Assembly: GCF_000445065.1 (NCBI RefSeq)
Contig: NZ_ATHO01000110.1
Span: 1 to 50,543, forward strand
Length of the DNA: 50,543 nucleotides
DNA from: Sphingobium quisquiliarum P25
GTDB taxonomy: Bacteria; Pseudomonadota; Alphaproteobacteria; Sphingomonadales; Sphingomonadaceae
Reading direction: 5' to 3'
Shown: piece after piece, positions 34,918-43,965 of the stretch
Numbering within the stretch: the stretch's first letter is position 1
How the letters are laid out: each line of letters opens with the position of its first letter
Translations under genes and position numbers: made by a program
The notes under the pieces: generated by a model
What the model was told of the DNA's origin: nothing
The model's database searches: none
The model's input: only the letters and a program-made list of their open reading frames with translations

Positions 34918-35553
34918 CTATACGCCCAGCAATCTCTTGCGGAACAGCGACTTCACCAGCCTGTCTTCAAGAATGCGCCCGGCGACGTAGAGAATGGCAA
35001 ATAGTCCTGCGAACACATAGGCGGCCGTGGGCGAAGGCTTGTCCTTGTCTTCGGCGTCCTTGTCCTTCTTCGGCTTTTCCGGCGTGGGAGCGCCCAGAAA
35101 CTTGTCGATCGGATGTTGCGGCAACTCCATGTTCTTTTCGGGCTTTTTTTCCTCCGCCGCTGGCGCTGACGCCTTTTCCAGTTCGCCGATCGTCACCGCC
35201 GCCTGGGCAAAACCCAGGAACAAGAGGGGAGCGAGGAAGCAGAAGAGAAGCGCCCGGCTTTTCAGCCGATAGTGGAGGACGCAGCCGGGCGCGCTTTTCT
35301 GTATTTGCAGGACCCCGGCGTCGAAGACCGACATCTTGTCCTGCGCCGCCTGGTTCTTCTTGCGGAAGGTCAGCGTGTCCGCCGTCCTTTCGTGGCTGGT
35401 GCCCGGCTCCTGAAACAGGGGATCGAGTCGGCCGAAAGCATCGTCGCTCGACTGTCCGGGAATGAGCGGGAGGCTGCCCCTGATATTCCATATCCAGTCG
35501 ATGAAACGCCGGTTCACGCCATTTCCCCCTTTTCCGCGCCGAATATCGGTCAT
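34918..35553 (-). CDS. Unknown membrane protein downstream of desaturase-family gene 2
   Basis: 211 residues, not recognised. Two likely membrane helices lie at ~101-120 (ALLFCFLAPLLFLGFAQAA) and ~180-198 (AAYVFAGLFAILYVAGRI), separated by a strongly charged Lys/Glu/Asp/Pro linker. The ATG at 35553 overlaps the stop of the upstream gene (ATGA). A GTG at 35517 has a much better ribosome-binding site (AAGGGGGAA) and could be the true start. It probably works with the membrane enzyme encoded upstream (inference). Confidence 0.68.
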   Translation of the reverse strand: MTDIRRGKGGNGVNRRFIDWIWNIRGSLPLIPGQSSDDAFGRLDPLFQEPGTSHERTADTLTFRKKNQAAQDKMSVFDAGVLQIQKSAPGCVLHYRLKSRALLFCFLAPLLFLGFAQAAVTIGELEKASAPAAEEKKPEKNMELPQHPIDKFLGAPTPEKPKKDKDAEDKDKPSPTAAYVFAGLFAILYVAGRILEDRLVKSLFRKRLLGV

Positions 35554-36545
35554 TCAGCGGGCAGCACCGCAGGCTCTTCGAAACGGTCCCTGCGCAGCTT
35601 CGCCCTGATCGTCTTCCAGCCTTCGGTGAAGGGGAAGGTCATGGTTTCGCTGATCGACATCTTGCGGCCGCCCTCCATGCCCAGCAGTTCGGCTTCTCCA
35701 TCGACGCAGGTGCCGAACATGCGGTCGATGACGATCCAGGTGCTGGCATAATTGCTGCGGCTAGCCTCATAGTCCTGGGAATGGTGCATGCTGTGATGTT
35801 CGGTGGTGTTGAACAGGAAACGCCACCAGCGCGGCGAGTTGAAGCGGACATTGATGTGCTGATAGGTGCCGACCGCCAGACCCAATGTACCGGCAAGCAG
35901 GGCTGCGCGGGGCAGGAAATCGAAGAACCCGCCGATCCCGAGCCCGATCAGGAAGAGTTCGACGGGATTACCGACCGCTCCCTTGTTGATGTTGAGCTGC
36001 GTGATATAGTGATGCGGCGCATGGGTCAGCCACAGCGGATACCAGTTGTGCATTCCGCGGTGCATCCAATATTGCCCGAAATCGAAGATGAACGAGATCA
36101 GAAACGCCTGCACCAGCAGCGGCAGGCCCATGAACCATGCAAACTTGTCCCAGTCGAAATTATGCTGAACGGCCTCGATCACGGCGTCGCTGCCGATATA
36201 GCGTTCAACCATGCTGAGCAGCGTATAGCCCAGACCGACATAGAAGAGGTCTGTAACCAGCTCCTTCCAGGTCAGGCGCCAGCTTTCATGGCGTGGATTG
36301 ACCCATTCCAGGGCCAGCAGCAGCACCTTGAAGCCGATGCCGATGCCGATCGCGGTGGACGCTTTCGCAACGTCATTGGGGGCGTAATACCAGAATGCGA
36401 TGAGCGCGAGCAGCATTGTGGGCTGAAACCAGGTGAAGACGAACTGCTTCAGCGGGCCGCCCTGGACCCGGGGAATGTTTTCCCACCCGATCGTTACCGG
36501 CGATTGAGCGCCTATCACCCTTTTACCTACGCGGACTCCGTTCAT
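35550..36545 (-). CDS. Sterol desaturase/fatty acid hydroxylase family membrane protein, copy 2
   Basis: 331 residues, multiple membrane helices and the diiron His clusters HRGMH (~164), HAPHHY (~177) and HHSMHH (~257), each with the same surroundings as in copy 1 (FGQYWMHR, LTHAPHH, NKGAVGNPVEL). A duplication followed by divergence is likely. It is first in a two-gene unit with the unknown membrane protein. No regulatory site was recognised in the 297 bp upstream, which hold no supportable gene apart from the end of the B12 operon. Confidence 0.88.
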   Translation of the reverse strand: MNGVRVGKRVIGAQSPVTIGWENIPRVQGGPLKQFVFTWFQPTMLLALIAFWYYAPNDVAKASTAIGIGIGFKVLLLALEWVNPRHESWRLTWKELVTDLFYVGLGYTLLSMVERYIGSDAVIEAVQHNFDWDKFAWFMGLPLLVQAFLISFIFDFGQYWMHRGMHNWYPLWLTHAPHHYITQLNINKGAVGNPVELFLIGLGIGGFFDFLPRAALLAGTLGLAVGTYQHINVRFNSPRWWRFLFNTTEHHSMHHSQDYEASRSNYASTWIVIDRMFGTCVDGEAELLGMEGGRKMSISETMTFPFTEGWKTIRAKLRRDRFEEPAVLPAE

Positions 36546-36842
36546 ACCGCCCTCATGTCGCTTGCGTGTGTCCTGGGGGCTTTACGGAGCGCTGCTAAGG
36601 GTCACGCGTCCAAGCCCATTGAATATCAGGTCAGGCCAAGCATCCCTAAACCGCCTCATCACGCCAGTCGCGATTATGCTATAGATCCCATAGATATCGT
36701 CTATGCCGCAGGTGCGGCGCTTTGGTTTTTCGTGGCTTATAGGCGCGCTGGGGACATCCGCGCGCCGCGCGGCGGCTTACGATGGGGCTGTTTCGCCGTT
36801 ACCGGTCTCCGGATGATATTTGTTTCACCTGCATACGGGAAA

Positions 36843-37616
36843 TCAGGGATGGAGCCGGTTGTTCGTTCGCATCTCTGAACCTCGATCCTGTCGGCCGCCG
36901 CTGCGATGCCGCCATCGGCAGGCGCCGCCTATCGCACGACCTGGCGCTGGCATTTCTATGCCGGGCTGTTCGTGCTGCCTTTCATCCTGATCCTGTCGGT
37001 TGGCGATCAGCTTGGGAAGCAGATGGGTATGCGGCCCATCGGGCGATTTGCCGTCCGGCGGCGGGATCGGCTGGAACACCTCGACCCTGCCGGCCGGTGA
37101 CAGCAGCACCCGATGGGGCTGCGCGCGCAACACTTGCCCCATGACCGCGCCGTTGCCGGGCACGGACTGACCCTGCGCAGCCTCCATGGCGGCGATCAGT
37201 CCTGCATCCTTCGTACGAAGACACATGGTAACGACGCCTGATCCAACGCCAAGGTCGAACAGGCGATCGCCCCGGTCTGTGGCGCGGATGGCCTCTTCGT
37301 CGATTCCCATGTCGCCAATGACGCGCGGCCCGCTCGTTTCGCGCGGCACGCAGAAGGCCAGCGAGTGGCCCCAGCTTTCCCCGTCCGGCGAAAGACTATC
37401 CCAGGCGATCGGGGTGAGCGCCGCGCCACGTTCGATACGGATTGCGCCGCGCGCGGTGCAGGCTTCCAACCGATCCGGCGCGCGGGTCATTTCCACCTGT
37501 TCTTCCGGGTCGCGGATAAACTCGCCGATCGCCCCGAAGCTGCCAATACTCCAGCCATGGGCGGGATCATCGAGAAAGGCGGCGATAAGGTCGAACGGAT
37601 CTTGCGGCAGGCTCAT
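36843..37616 (-). CDS. Conserved unknown protein of the B12 uptake operon with an acquired C-terminus
   Basis: 257 residues. The first ~205 are an orderly soluble domain (DPFDLIAAFLDDPAHGWSIG at the N-terminus, GDRLFDLGVGSGVVTMCLR in the middle, PPDGKSPDGPHTHLLPKL near its end) of the kind found at the end of sphingomonad cobalamin-uptake operons. After about LIAN (base ~37003) the composition becomes Arg/His/Gln-rich and the frame reads antisense through the stub of a PepSY-type gene, so the last ~52 residues are foreign. Its ATG overlaps the stop of the BtuD-like gene (ATGA). Function unknown; link to B12 uptake inferred from the operon. Confidence 0.72.
   Translation of the reverse strand: MSLPQDPFDLIAAFLDDPAHGWSIGSFGAIGEFIRDPEEQVEMTRAPDRLEACTARGAIRIERGAALTPIAWDSLSPDGESWGHSLAFCVPRETSGPRVIGDMGIDEEAIRATDRGDRLFDLGVGSGVVTMCLRTKDAGLIAAMEAAQGQSVPGNGAVMGQVLRAQPHRVLLSPAGRVEVFQPIPPPDGKSPDGPHTHLLPKLIANRQDQDERQHEQPGIEMPAPGRAIGGACRWRHRSGGRQDRGSEMRTNNRLHP
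36906..37003 (+). pseudogene. 5' stub of a PepSY-associated membrane protein gene
   Basis: From ATG 36906 the product reads AYRTTWRWHFYAGLFVLPFI then LILSV. That is the hallmark first transmembrane segment of PepSY-domain membrane proteins (iron uptake or reductase-associated), which continue with a VTGAIYLF-like stretch. Here the frame leaves that pattern at about 37003 and enters the complement of the neighbouring B12-operon gene. Only the first ~32 codons remain, so the gene is inactive. Confidence 0.65.
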
Positions 37617-38395
37617 CCGGGTCTCCGGTCATCAAGGAAGCGGACAGCGACACCATCGGCGTCGCGCAGAATTCGGACGCGCACATCGTAAAGCGTGCAG
37701 AGAAGGTCTTCCGTCACCACATCTAAGACCGGGCCTTCGGCCAGTAGGCGACCCTCCCGGATCGCGACGATGCCATCGGCATGGTTGAGCGCCAGATCGA
37801 GGTCATGGATCGCGAGGATCACTGTCCGCCCCGCATCCGCCCGCGTCCGCAACCGGCGCATGGCGTCCATCGCGTGGCGCGGATCGAGGCCAGCGGTTGG
37901 CTCATCCACGATCAGCAGTTCAGGATCGCCGACGATCGCCCGGGCCAGCATTGCCCGCGCGAGTTCGCCACCCGACAAGGCCGTGGCCGACCGATGACGC
38001 AGGGCAAGCAGATCGCAGGCGGCAAGCGCATCCTCAACTGCGGGGAGTAGAGCATCTGGCAACGCCCCAAAGGCCGGAAGGCTGGACGTGAGGCCGAGCG
38101 CCACGACCCGTTCTACGTTGACGGGCCATTCGACGCCAGCCCGCTGTGGCAGATAGGCTCGGCGCCGCGCCAGTACCTTGCGGCCGATCGCGGGCAAAGG
38201 CGTTTCGCCTAGCCGCACTGCGCCGGCATCGGGCGCGAGCAGACCCGCCGCGACGTCCAGCATCGTGCTCTTGCCCGCGCCATTGGGGCCGACGACGGCG
38301 GTTAACCGCCCGGCGGGGAAGTGCAGCGACAGGTCGTCAAGGATGGCCCGGCCGCCGCGCCGCACAACGATATGATCGAGGATCAAGTCGCTCAT
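37613..38395 (-). CDS. btuD: Cobalamin ABC transporter ATP-binding protein (BtuD-like)
   Basis: 260 residues with Walker A GPNGAGKST, signature LSGGELARAM, Walker B LLIVDEPTAGLD and IHD at the H-loop. The form is the iron-siderophore/B12 class. ATG 38395 overlaps the permease stop (ATGA); an in-frame ATG 11 codons upstream lies inside the permease gene. B12 rather than siderophore specificity is inferred from the cobalamin riboswitch at the head of the operon. Confidence 0.88.
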   Translation of the reverse strand: MSDLILDHIVVRRGGRAILDDLSLHFPAGRLTAVVGPNGAGKSTMLDVAAGLLAPDAGAVRLGETPLPAIGRKVLARRRAYLPQRAGVEWPVNVERVVALGLTSSLPAFGALPDALLPAVEDALAACDLLALRHRSATALSGGELARAMLARAIVGDPELLIVDEPTAGLDPRHAMDAMRRLRTRADAGRTVILAIHDLDLALNHADGIVAIREGRLLAEGPVLDVVTEDLLCTLYDVRVRILRDADGVAVRFLDDRRPG

Positions 38396-39378
38396 GCCGT
38401 CCGCCTCCGCACATGCAGGATCAGCCACAGGAAGAAAGGCGTACCGATCAGGCTTGTGAACACGCCGATATTGAGCGGCGCGCCACCGAAGATCAGCGTG
38501 CGCGTCGCGACATCGGCGAGAGTGACGAGCAGTGCGCCAGCCAGCATCGCCGGCAACAACACCCGGCCCGGCTGATGACCTACCAGTGGGCGGACCAGAT
38601 GCGGGGCCATCAAGCCCACGAAACCGATCGACCCGGCGATTGACGTCGCCGCCCCGACGCTGAGCGCCGTGCCCGCAAGCGCCATCAGGCGGATGCGCGT
38701 CACCGGCACGCCCAGGCTTTCGGCCTGCACTTCGCCCAAGGTCAGCGCATCAAGCGCCCGCGCGGTGAGCAGCAGTATGACAAGTCCGGGCAGCACGAAC
38801 GGTAGAGCGAGCATGACATGGTCCCAGCTCCGGTCACTGAGCGACCCCATCAGCCAGGTCATGATCTCATAGGCGGCATAGGGGTTGGGCGCGAGATTGA
38901 GCGCCAGCATGACCAGCGCCATGGTGATGCTGCTGATCGCGACGCCGGTGAGGATCAGCGCCAGCGTGCCACCGCTCCGGGCAAGCAACAGCGCGATCCC
39001 CGCCGTGACGAACCCCCCGGTCAGCGCGAACAGCGGAGTTGCCAGCCCGAAACTGGAGGCGAAGCCGAAATAGATGGCGACGACTGCGCCGAGCGAGGCG
39101 CCAGAGGTCACGCCCAGCAGCCCCGGCTCGGCCAACGGATTGCGCAGCAGGCCCTGGAGCGTCGCGCCCGACAGGCCCAGGCTCGCTCCGATCAACGTGC
39201 CGAGGATGATGCGCGGCAGGCGGATTTCCCGGACGATGAGCCCCGGCAAATCGGGCGCCGTTGAAAGCAGCGCGTCCCAGGTCTGCCCCGGCGTCAGCCA
39301 CACCGTTCCAGCCAGGATGGAGAGCAGGGCCGCGCCGGTCAGCAGCAGCGTCAGGACGGGCACGAGCCAGCGGTTCAC
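38392..39378 (-). CDS. btuC: Cobalamin ABC transporter permease (BtuC/FecCD-like)
   Basis: 328 residues starting at GTG 39378, which overlaps the binding-protein stop (GTGA). Around ten membrane helices and FecCD landmarks are visible: REIRLPRIILGTLIGASLGLS, RNPLAEPGLLGVTSGASLGA split by a short gap, and GFVGLMAPHLVR. It forms the inner-membrane channel with the BtuD- and BtuF-like proteins. Upstream in-frame codons are rejected because they lie in the preceding gene and give an Arg/His-rich leader. Confidence 0.9.
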   Translation of the reverse strand: MNRWLVPVLTLLLTGAALLSILAGTVWLTPGQTWDALLSTAPDLPGLIVREIRLPRIILGTLIGASLGLSGATLQGLLRNPLAEPGLLGVTSGASLGAVVAIYFGFASSFGLATPLFALTGGFVTAGIALLLARSGGTLALILTGVAISSITMALVMLALNLAPNPYAAYEIMTWLMGSLSDRSWDHVMLALPFVLPGLVILLLTARALDALTLGEVQAESLGVPVTRIRLMALAGTALSVGAATSIAGSIGFVGLMAPHLVRPLVGHQPGRVLLPAMLAGALLVTLADVATRTLIFGGAPLNIGVFTSLIGTPFFLWLILHVRRRTA

Positions 39379-40268
39379 AGGTCCCTCGCCGACGCGAAAG
39401 GCAACGGGGTCTTCACCCGTGCGGCGGCGGCACGCAGTTCGGCGCGCAGGGCAATGGCGGCGTCGCCGACCATCGGCGTGCCGCATTGATAGGTGGCCTG
39501 CCGAATCGTCAGCGTGCGCGCCCCGTCCCAATAGCGGCGAACCAGCGGATGCCGCTCGACATTGTCGCGCAGGCCCGGCTTGCGGCCAAGCCCCGCGCCC
39601 TTTACCAGCAGCGTCGGTGCGGTCGCCAGCAGCACCTCTACGTCTGGCCGGCCATAGCTTGTCGCAGGCGGCCGATTGGCGACATTGTCCGCGCCCGCTG
39701 CCTCTAGGACGGCGTTGTAGAGCGATCCCTCGCTGGCGTTGAAGCCTGCGCCGTCCCAGGCGGCGACGCGCAGTCGCGGACCGGCATTGCGGGCAAGATC
39801 GGCGAGCTGCCGGTCCATCCGGGCGATCAGCGCTTCGCCCTTCGCTTCCTCTCCAACGGCCTGGGCGACCTGCCGGGTGATCCGCCTTATGTCCTCGAAG
39901 CTCTCCGCATGATCGACCTCGATCATGGGATAACCCATGCGCCTGAGCAGCACGCGGGTTGCCGCCGTGGTGAAGCTGCCCGCGACCACCAGGTCCGGCT
40001 TTTGCCGGACGACCTCCTCGGACAGGCCATGGTTGATGCCCACCCGCATCGCTTCGCGGGCCATCAGCGATCCATCAGGATCGCGCGACAGCCAGGTCAC
40101 GGATGCAATCCGCTCGGGAGGCAGCAAGGCCAGGACAAGCTGATCGGCGCACTGGTTCATCGACATGACCCGCATCGGCCTCTTCGGCAAATGCGGCACG
40201 TCCGCGCTGCCGACGGGCATCGGCAGCGCGGTTAGGACCAGTCCCGCCAGAAGGGCGGCGAGACGCAT
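39375..40268 (-). CDS. btuF: Cobalamin-binding periplasmic protein (BtuF-like)
   Basis: 297 residues with a signal peptide (MRLAALLAGLVLTALPMPVG). The TroA/BtuF fold is seen in RVMSMNQCADQLVLALLPP near residue 33 and KPDLVVAGSFTT near 90. The start shares one base with the stop of the TonB receptor gene (TGATG). It collects the vitamin in the periplasm and delivers it to the permease. Confidence 0.88.
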   Translation of the reverse strand: MRLAALLAGLVLTALPMPVGSADVPHLPKRPMRVMSMNQCADQLVLALLPPERIASVTWLSRDPDGSLMAREAMRVGINHGLSEEVVRQKPDLVVAGSFTTAATRVLLRRMGYPMIEVDHAESFEDIRRITRQVAQAVGEEAKGEALIARMDRQLADLARNAGPRLRVAAWDGAGFNASEGSLYNAVLEAAGADNVANRPPATSYGRPDVEVLLATAPTLLVKGAGLGRKPGLRDNVERHPLVRRYWDGARTLTIRQATYQCGTPMVGDAAIALRAELRAAAARVKTPLPFASARDL

Positions 40269-42199
40269 CAGAAGCGGACGCGCACGCCGCCATAGCCGGC
40301 GCGGCCGGGCGTGGCGAAGCTGAACACCTCCTCATAATCCTCGTTCGCCAGATTCTCCACGCGCCCGAAAAGAGCGATAGCCGGAGTGATCTTGTACTCG
40401 GCGTTGAGGTTCACCAGCACATATTCCTTCAGCGACACGCGAACCGGGATGTAGCTGGGATCGGTATAGGCGACATCGCTCTGGCGGCCATTGTACCGCA
40501 GGGTGATCGTGCCGGAAAAACGCTCGTCCTTGCTGAACACCGTCGCGTTGAAGCTTGCGACATGCTTGGGACGCCGCACTTCCTCGGTGCCGTTTTCCCG
40601 CGCCTTCAAATAGGTGTATGCAGCGTCCAATCTGATCTGCTGGATCGGCCGGGCGCTCACGAAGACTTCGACGCCGCGTTGCTTCGACAGGGTCGTGCGG
40701 TTGGACGGTGTGGCCACATAGGTCGGCGCGGGATAGGTGATGTAGATTTCGTCTTTCAGCCTGCTGTCGAAATAGGTCGCGCCGATGGTGGCAAGGTTGC
40801 CGCCGAAGCTCTGTTCGATCCCGGCTTCCCAACCCTCGGATTTTTCCGGCTTCAGGTTCGGGTTGCCGATATAGCGGCCATCCGAATAGCCGAACAATTC
40901 ATTATAGCCCGGATTCTTGACGCCCGTCCCATAGGCACCGCGAATACGTGTGCCGGTCGCAAAGCTGTAGCTGCCCTGCGCCCGCCATGTCGTGACATCG
41001 TCGAAGCGGTCATTCTCGTCGCGGCGAATCGAGGCCCCCAGCGACAGCGCGTCGTTGACCAGAAGCTCATACTGCCCGACCAGGCCGACATTGTCGGTAT
41101 GGCGCTTGCCCTGGAAGGCAGAGGGCGTTGTATTCTGGAACTGCTCGCGTTCGACATCCACGGCGGCGGTCAGGCGGTGAATGATGCCGTCCGTGCCGAA
41201 GCGCAGGCTGGATTCGAAGCTACCCTTGTAACGCTGCCCCTTGTCGCCATAGTCGAAGCCGGCAGCGGTGTAGCCCTTGCGGGTCGTGTCCGCCATTTGC
41301 GCGGTCACGGCGTTGGTCCAGCGACCGTCGAGAGCAGTCAACTCGGCACGAATGAGGCCGTAGAAAGCCTTGTTCTTGAAATGGACGCCGGGACTGTCGA
41401 CAGTGTAGCCAAACAGCGGGCTGCCCGGATCATTCTCGCTATCGTTGGTATCGGCGTCAGTGTAGCTGTAGCGTGCGACGCCGGTGACCTTGAAGTTGTC
41501 CGCTGGCGACCAGATCAGCTTGGCGGACAGGCCTGCGCTGTCCGACCCCACGTCGCGGGTGCCATAGCGTGCGGTCGGCGTTCCCTTGGTGTGATAATAG
41601 GAGCCGGAGACGGCATAATCGAGGTCGCCGGTAACGCCAGCCGCGCGGAGCCCGCCAGTGAACGTGCCGAAAGAGCCGCCCTCGGCCCGGGCCGAGAAGC
41701 CGGGCGCTTCCGCGCCAGTCAGGGTGATATATTGGATCACGCCGCCGATCGCGTCCGACCCATAGAGGGAGGACTGCTGGCCGCGCAACACTTCGACCTT
41801 GGCCTCTGGATCGGCGATCAGCGTACCGAAATCATATTCGCCATAATAAGGATCGGAGGCCTTGATTCCGTCGATCAGGACCAGGACGTGATTGCCCTCA
41901 GAACCACGCACGCGGATCTGGGTCAGGCCGCCGATCGCGCCGGTGCGGTTGACCGCCACGCCAGGCACGTCGCGCAGGATATCGGATATGATCCGCGTCT
42001 GCCGCGTTTCGAGCGCTTCTGCGTCCAGCACCGTTATGGAGGCACCGATCTGCTTGACCGGCACCGCCTCACCGGAGCGGCTTCCGGTCACGACGATGGT
42101 GTCGCCATCTTCATTCCTGGTGGGTTGGCTGGGATTGGATTGTGCGAAAGCCGGCGCCGCCGTCAGAGCCAGCAGAGACAGATATTGGATCGACTTCAT
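40268..42199 (-). CDS. btuB: TonB-dependent vitamin B12 receptor (BtuB-like)
   Basis: 643 residues with a signal peptide (MKSIQYLSLLALTAAPAFAQ), a TonB-box/plug start (DTIVVTGSRSGEAVPVKQIG), plug motifs (RDVPGVAVNRTGAIGGLTQI, VLRGQQSSLYGSDAIGG) and a barrel ending in a terminal aromatic (YGGVRVRF). Length and the plug text match BtuB. ATG 42199 has GGGGGA upstream. Controlled by the cobalamin riboswitch about 230 bp upstream. First gene of a five-gene operon whose members overlap by 1-4 bp. Confidence 0.92.
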   Translation of the reverse strand: MKSIQYLSLLALTAAPAFAQSNPSQPTRNEDGDTIVVTGSRSGEAVPVKQIGASITVLDAEALETRQTRIISDILRDVPGVAVNRTGAIGGLTQIRVRGSEGNHVLVLIDGIKASDPYYGEYDFGTLIADPEAKVEVLRGQQSSLYGSDAIGGVIQYITLTGAEAPGFSARAEGGSFGTFTGGLRAAGVTGDLDYAVSGSYYHTKGTPTARYGTRDVGSDSAGLSAKLIWSPADNFKVTGVARYSYTDADTNDSENDPGSPLFGYTVDSPGVHFKNKAFYGLIRAELTALDGRWTNAVTAQMADTTRKGYTAAGFDYGDKGQRYKGSFESSLRFGTDGIIHRLTAAVDVEREQFQNTTPSAFQGKRHTDNVGLVGQYELLVNDALSLGASIRRDENDRFDDVTTWRAQGSYSFATGTRIRGAYGTGVKNPGYNELFGYSDGRYIGNPNLKPEKSEGWEAGIEQSFGGNLATIGATYFDSRLKDEIYITYPAPTYVATPSNRTTLSKQRGVEVFVSARPIQQIRLDAAYTYLKARENGTEEVRRPKHVASFNATVFSKDERFSGTITLRYNGRQSDVAYTDPSYIPVRVSLKEYVLVNLNAEYKITPAIALFGRVENLANEDYEEVFSFATPGRAGYGGVRVRF

Positions 42200-42428
42200 G
42201 TTCGTTCCCCCCGCGCCTGAGCTTGGACGGCGGGGGCAAACCGGCACATATCGTCAGGGCTGACCTGAACCGGTCAACCAGGCGCACGAACGGTCGGCCT
42301 GCGACGGCGGCCGGGCGCATGTCGCCCGCAGACGCAGACCCTCACGGCCCCAGCCGCTTAGGTTCGTCGCTCAGACGGAGAAGTACCGTGCCCTGACCAT
42401 CCCCTGGACCAAAGCAAGAGCGACCTAG

Positions 42429-42650
42429 CGCCGGCAGGTCTCCTGGCTCGCGGGTCATAACTTGATGCACGGCCTTCCCAGGCCTCGCAGGAATTAGCGT
42501 CCGGCCCAGTGGCTGGCGGTTCGGGACAATCCCATCCGCACATGTGCATCGCGCTCACCGCTTACAGTTGCAGGGACAGCCTCGGATTGGGATGGATTTC
42601 GCCATCCGCACCGCGTTCCCTATTAAGCCCCTTTCGGGGCACCGGCGCGA
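42429..42650 (-). promoter_or_regulatory. Cobalamin riboswitch
   Basis: Read on the minus strand, the region has the conserved blocks of the adenosylcobalamin aptamer in order: GGTGCC with CCGAAAGGGGCTTAATAGGG, then GCTGTCCCTGCAACTGTA, the CACTGGG/GGGAAGGC elements, and the B12 box GAGCCAGGAGACCTGCC near 42430-42446. It precedes the BtuB-like receptor gene in the correct orientation, leaving about 230 nt of leader that could hold the expression platform. Vitamin B12 should repress the whole uptake operon. Confidence 0.93.
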
Positions 42651-42829
42651 TCATTGCCCATGCCGGGATACGGCATGAACGTCCCGCCAATATGCTGTTG
42701 GTGCTTGCAGCGCAAGACAGCTTTTGAGCCCACCGGCAAGGCGCGAATTATTTAGATGCCGTCTAGCGCTGCGTTGCCCCCGAAAGCCGCCTTCTTATCC
42801 ATGTTGCGGGAGTGCACCACAGAAGTCTG

Positions 42830-43233
42830 CTACTGCCGAAAGGGAGCGCCGCGCAGATCCTCGTAGCGGCCTTCGAGATCGGCAAGACATTCGCGATAGA
42901 CCCTGACCGCACGATCCGCGCCGCGGTCGATCATCTCGCCAATCGCATGGTGAGGGACCTCGGCGATCGCTGCCTCGATGCCGCTCGACGCATACCAGGT
43001 GGTGAGGTCGCCGCTGCTGAATCCCCCCGCGCGCGCATGAAGGAAGCTCGCCATGGACCCATTGCTCGCGCGGCAGCCGCCTGATCCTCGTTGCGACGAG
43101 ACGTGGTCCAGCCCTCCAGCTCCATCACCGCGTCCATGTCATCGAGCGAGGCACAGGCCGCGAACGTGGCAATCGGCGGGAAGGAGGAAGGAATCAGCGG
43201 GTGGACGGGCTGATCGATCGGAACGACCGGCAC
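42830..43233 (-). pseudogene. Broken RES-domain toxin gene
   Basis: Two overlapping minus-strand frames together look like one RES-family protein. The first, from GTG 43233, reads HPLIPSSFPPIATFA and MDAVMELEGW, the usual N-terminal part. The second, from about 43060 to 42830, reads MASFLHARAGGFSSGDLTTW then YASSGIEAAIAEVPHH, the usual core. They are out of frame with each other, and about 20 codons normally between them seem to be missing. The conserved Arg before Phe-Ser is Gly, and the C-terminal third with the conserved Ser is absent. Intact RES proteins degrade NAD+ as toxins; this one should be inactive. No intact antitoxin gene is visible. Confidence 0.55.
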
Positions 43234-43523
43234 TAGGCTATTCGAAGACGATGTCGCCGGGGGCGAACGTGGTTGGGACCCCGGCGCGTTCGGCCGGACT
43301 CAGCCAGGCGCCGCCGCGCCATGCATCGACGTTGGAGCTCGCCTCACAGCGCGAGCTTGTTCGAATATCCCCACTGGACAAGGTCGTCGTCCATCGCGTC
43401 TGCCGGGAACTTACGCACCAGGGCCTGATCGCGGCGCTGTAGACCGGAGAGGATGCGCGGCTACGTCTGCTTGGGTCACGCCAGCGAAGCCCTGTTAGGA
43501 TTCCCAAACCAGCAGGACCTCCT
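43234..43523. other. Degenerate coding remnants upstream of the broken RES gene
   Basis: Minus-strand fragments include KFPADAMDDDLVQWGYSN followed by a stop near 43352, and a stretch ending in GVPTTFAPGDIVFE just before the RES start. They are in different frames and interrupted by stops. No family was recognised. The region looks like decayed genes rather than a functional antitoxin. Confidence 0.4.
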
Positions 43524-43940
43524 TCATTCGAAAGCCGCTATGCATTCGACTTCCAGCGGGGCACCCAGCGCCAGCCCGTCCGCGCCGAACGCACTACGCG
43601 CGGGAAGACGCTTGCCCTTGAAATAGGTCAGATAGACGCTGTTGAAGCGCGGCCAATCGGCCATGTCGTCCAGCATCACCGTGCATTTGGCGACATTGGC
43701 ATAACTCAATCCATTGTCCTTCAAGACCTTGCCAATGGCGTCCATCGATTCGCGGACCGCCGCGTCGAACCCTTCCTTGTGTGGGTCAAGGCCCGCCGGA
43801 ACCCGACCGATTTGCCCTGACAGATAGAGGGTATCCCCCACGCGCACCGATGGCGAGAAAGGCAGGGACGCGGGAAGCGGCTGTTGCGCGAAGGCGGGGG
43901 TAGCTGCCAGGAGGGCGATCAGCGCGAGAGCGGTCTTCAT
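43524..43940 (-). CDS. Exported RidA/YjgF-family protein
   Basis: 138 residues with a Sec signal peptide (MKTALALIALLAATPAFAQQ), then a Rid domain: VRVGDTLYLSGQIGRVPAG, ESMDAIGKVLKDNGLSYANV, DWPRFNSVYLTYF, and LPARSAFGADGLALGAPLEV with the Arg that binds substrate carboxylates in RidA (here LPARSAFG). Rid proteins hydrolyse reactive enamine/imine products of PLP enzymes. It lies 25 bp downstream of the PLP-enzyme gene with a GGAG site, so the two work as a pair (inference). Export of a Rid protein fits a periplasmic partner. Confidence 0.88.
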   Translation of the reverse strand: MKTALALIALLAATPAFAQQPLPASLPFSPSVRVGDTLYLSGQIGRVPAGLDPHKEGFDAAVRESMDAIGKVLKDNGLSYANVAKCTVMLDDMADWPRFNSVYLTYFKGKRLPARSAFGADGLALGAPLEVECIAAFE

Positions 43941-43965
43941 AGGCGGAACTCCAATGACGGCACGG

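Noticed and set aside
43053-43442. A 129-codon plus-strand frame across the RES remnant
   Set aside because: Composition is shadow-like (Arg/Pro/Ser-rich) and the minus strand has the family-like sequence.
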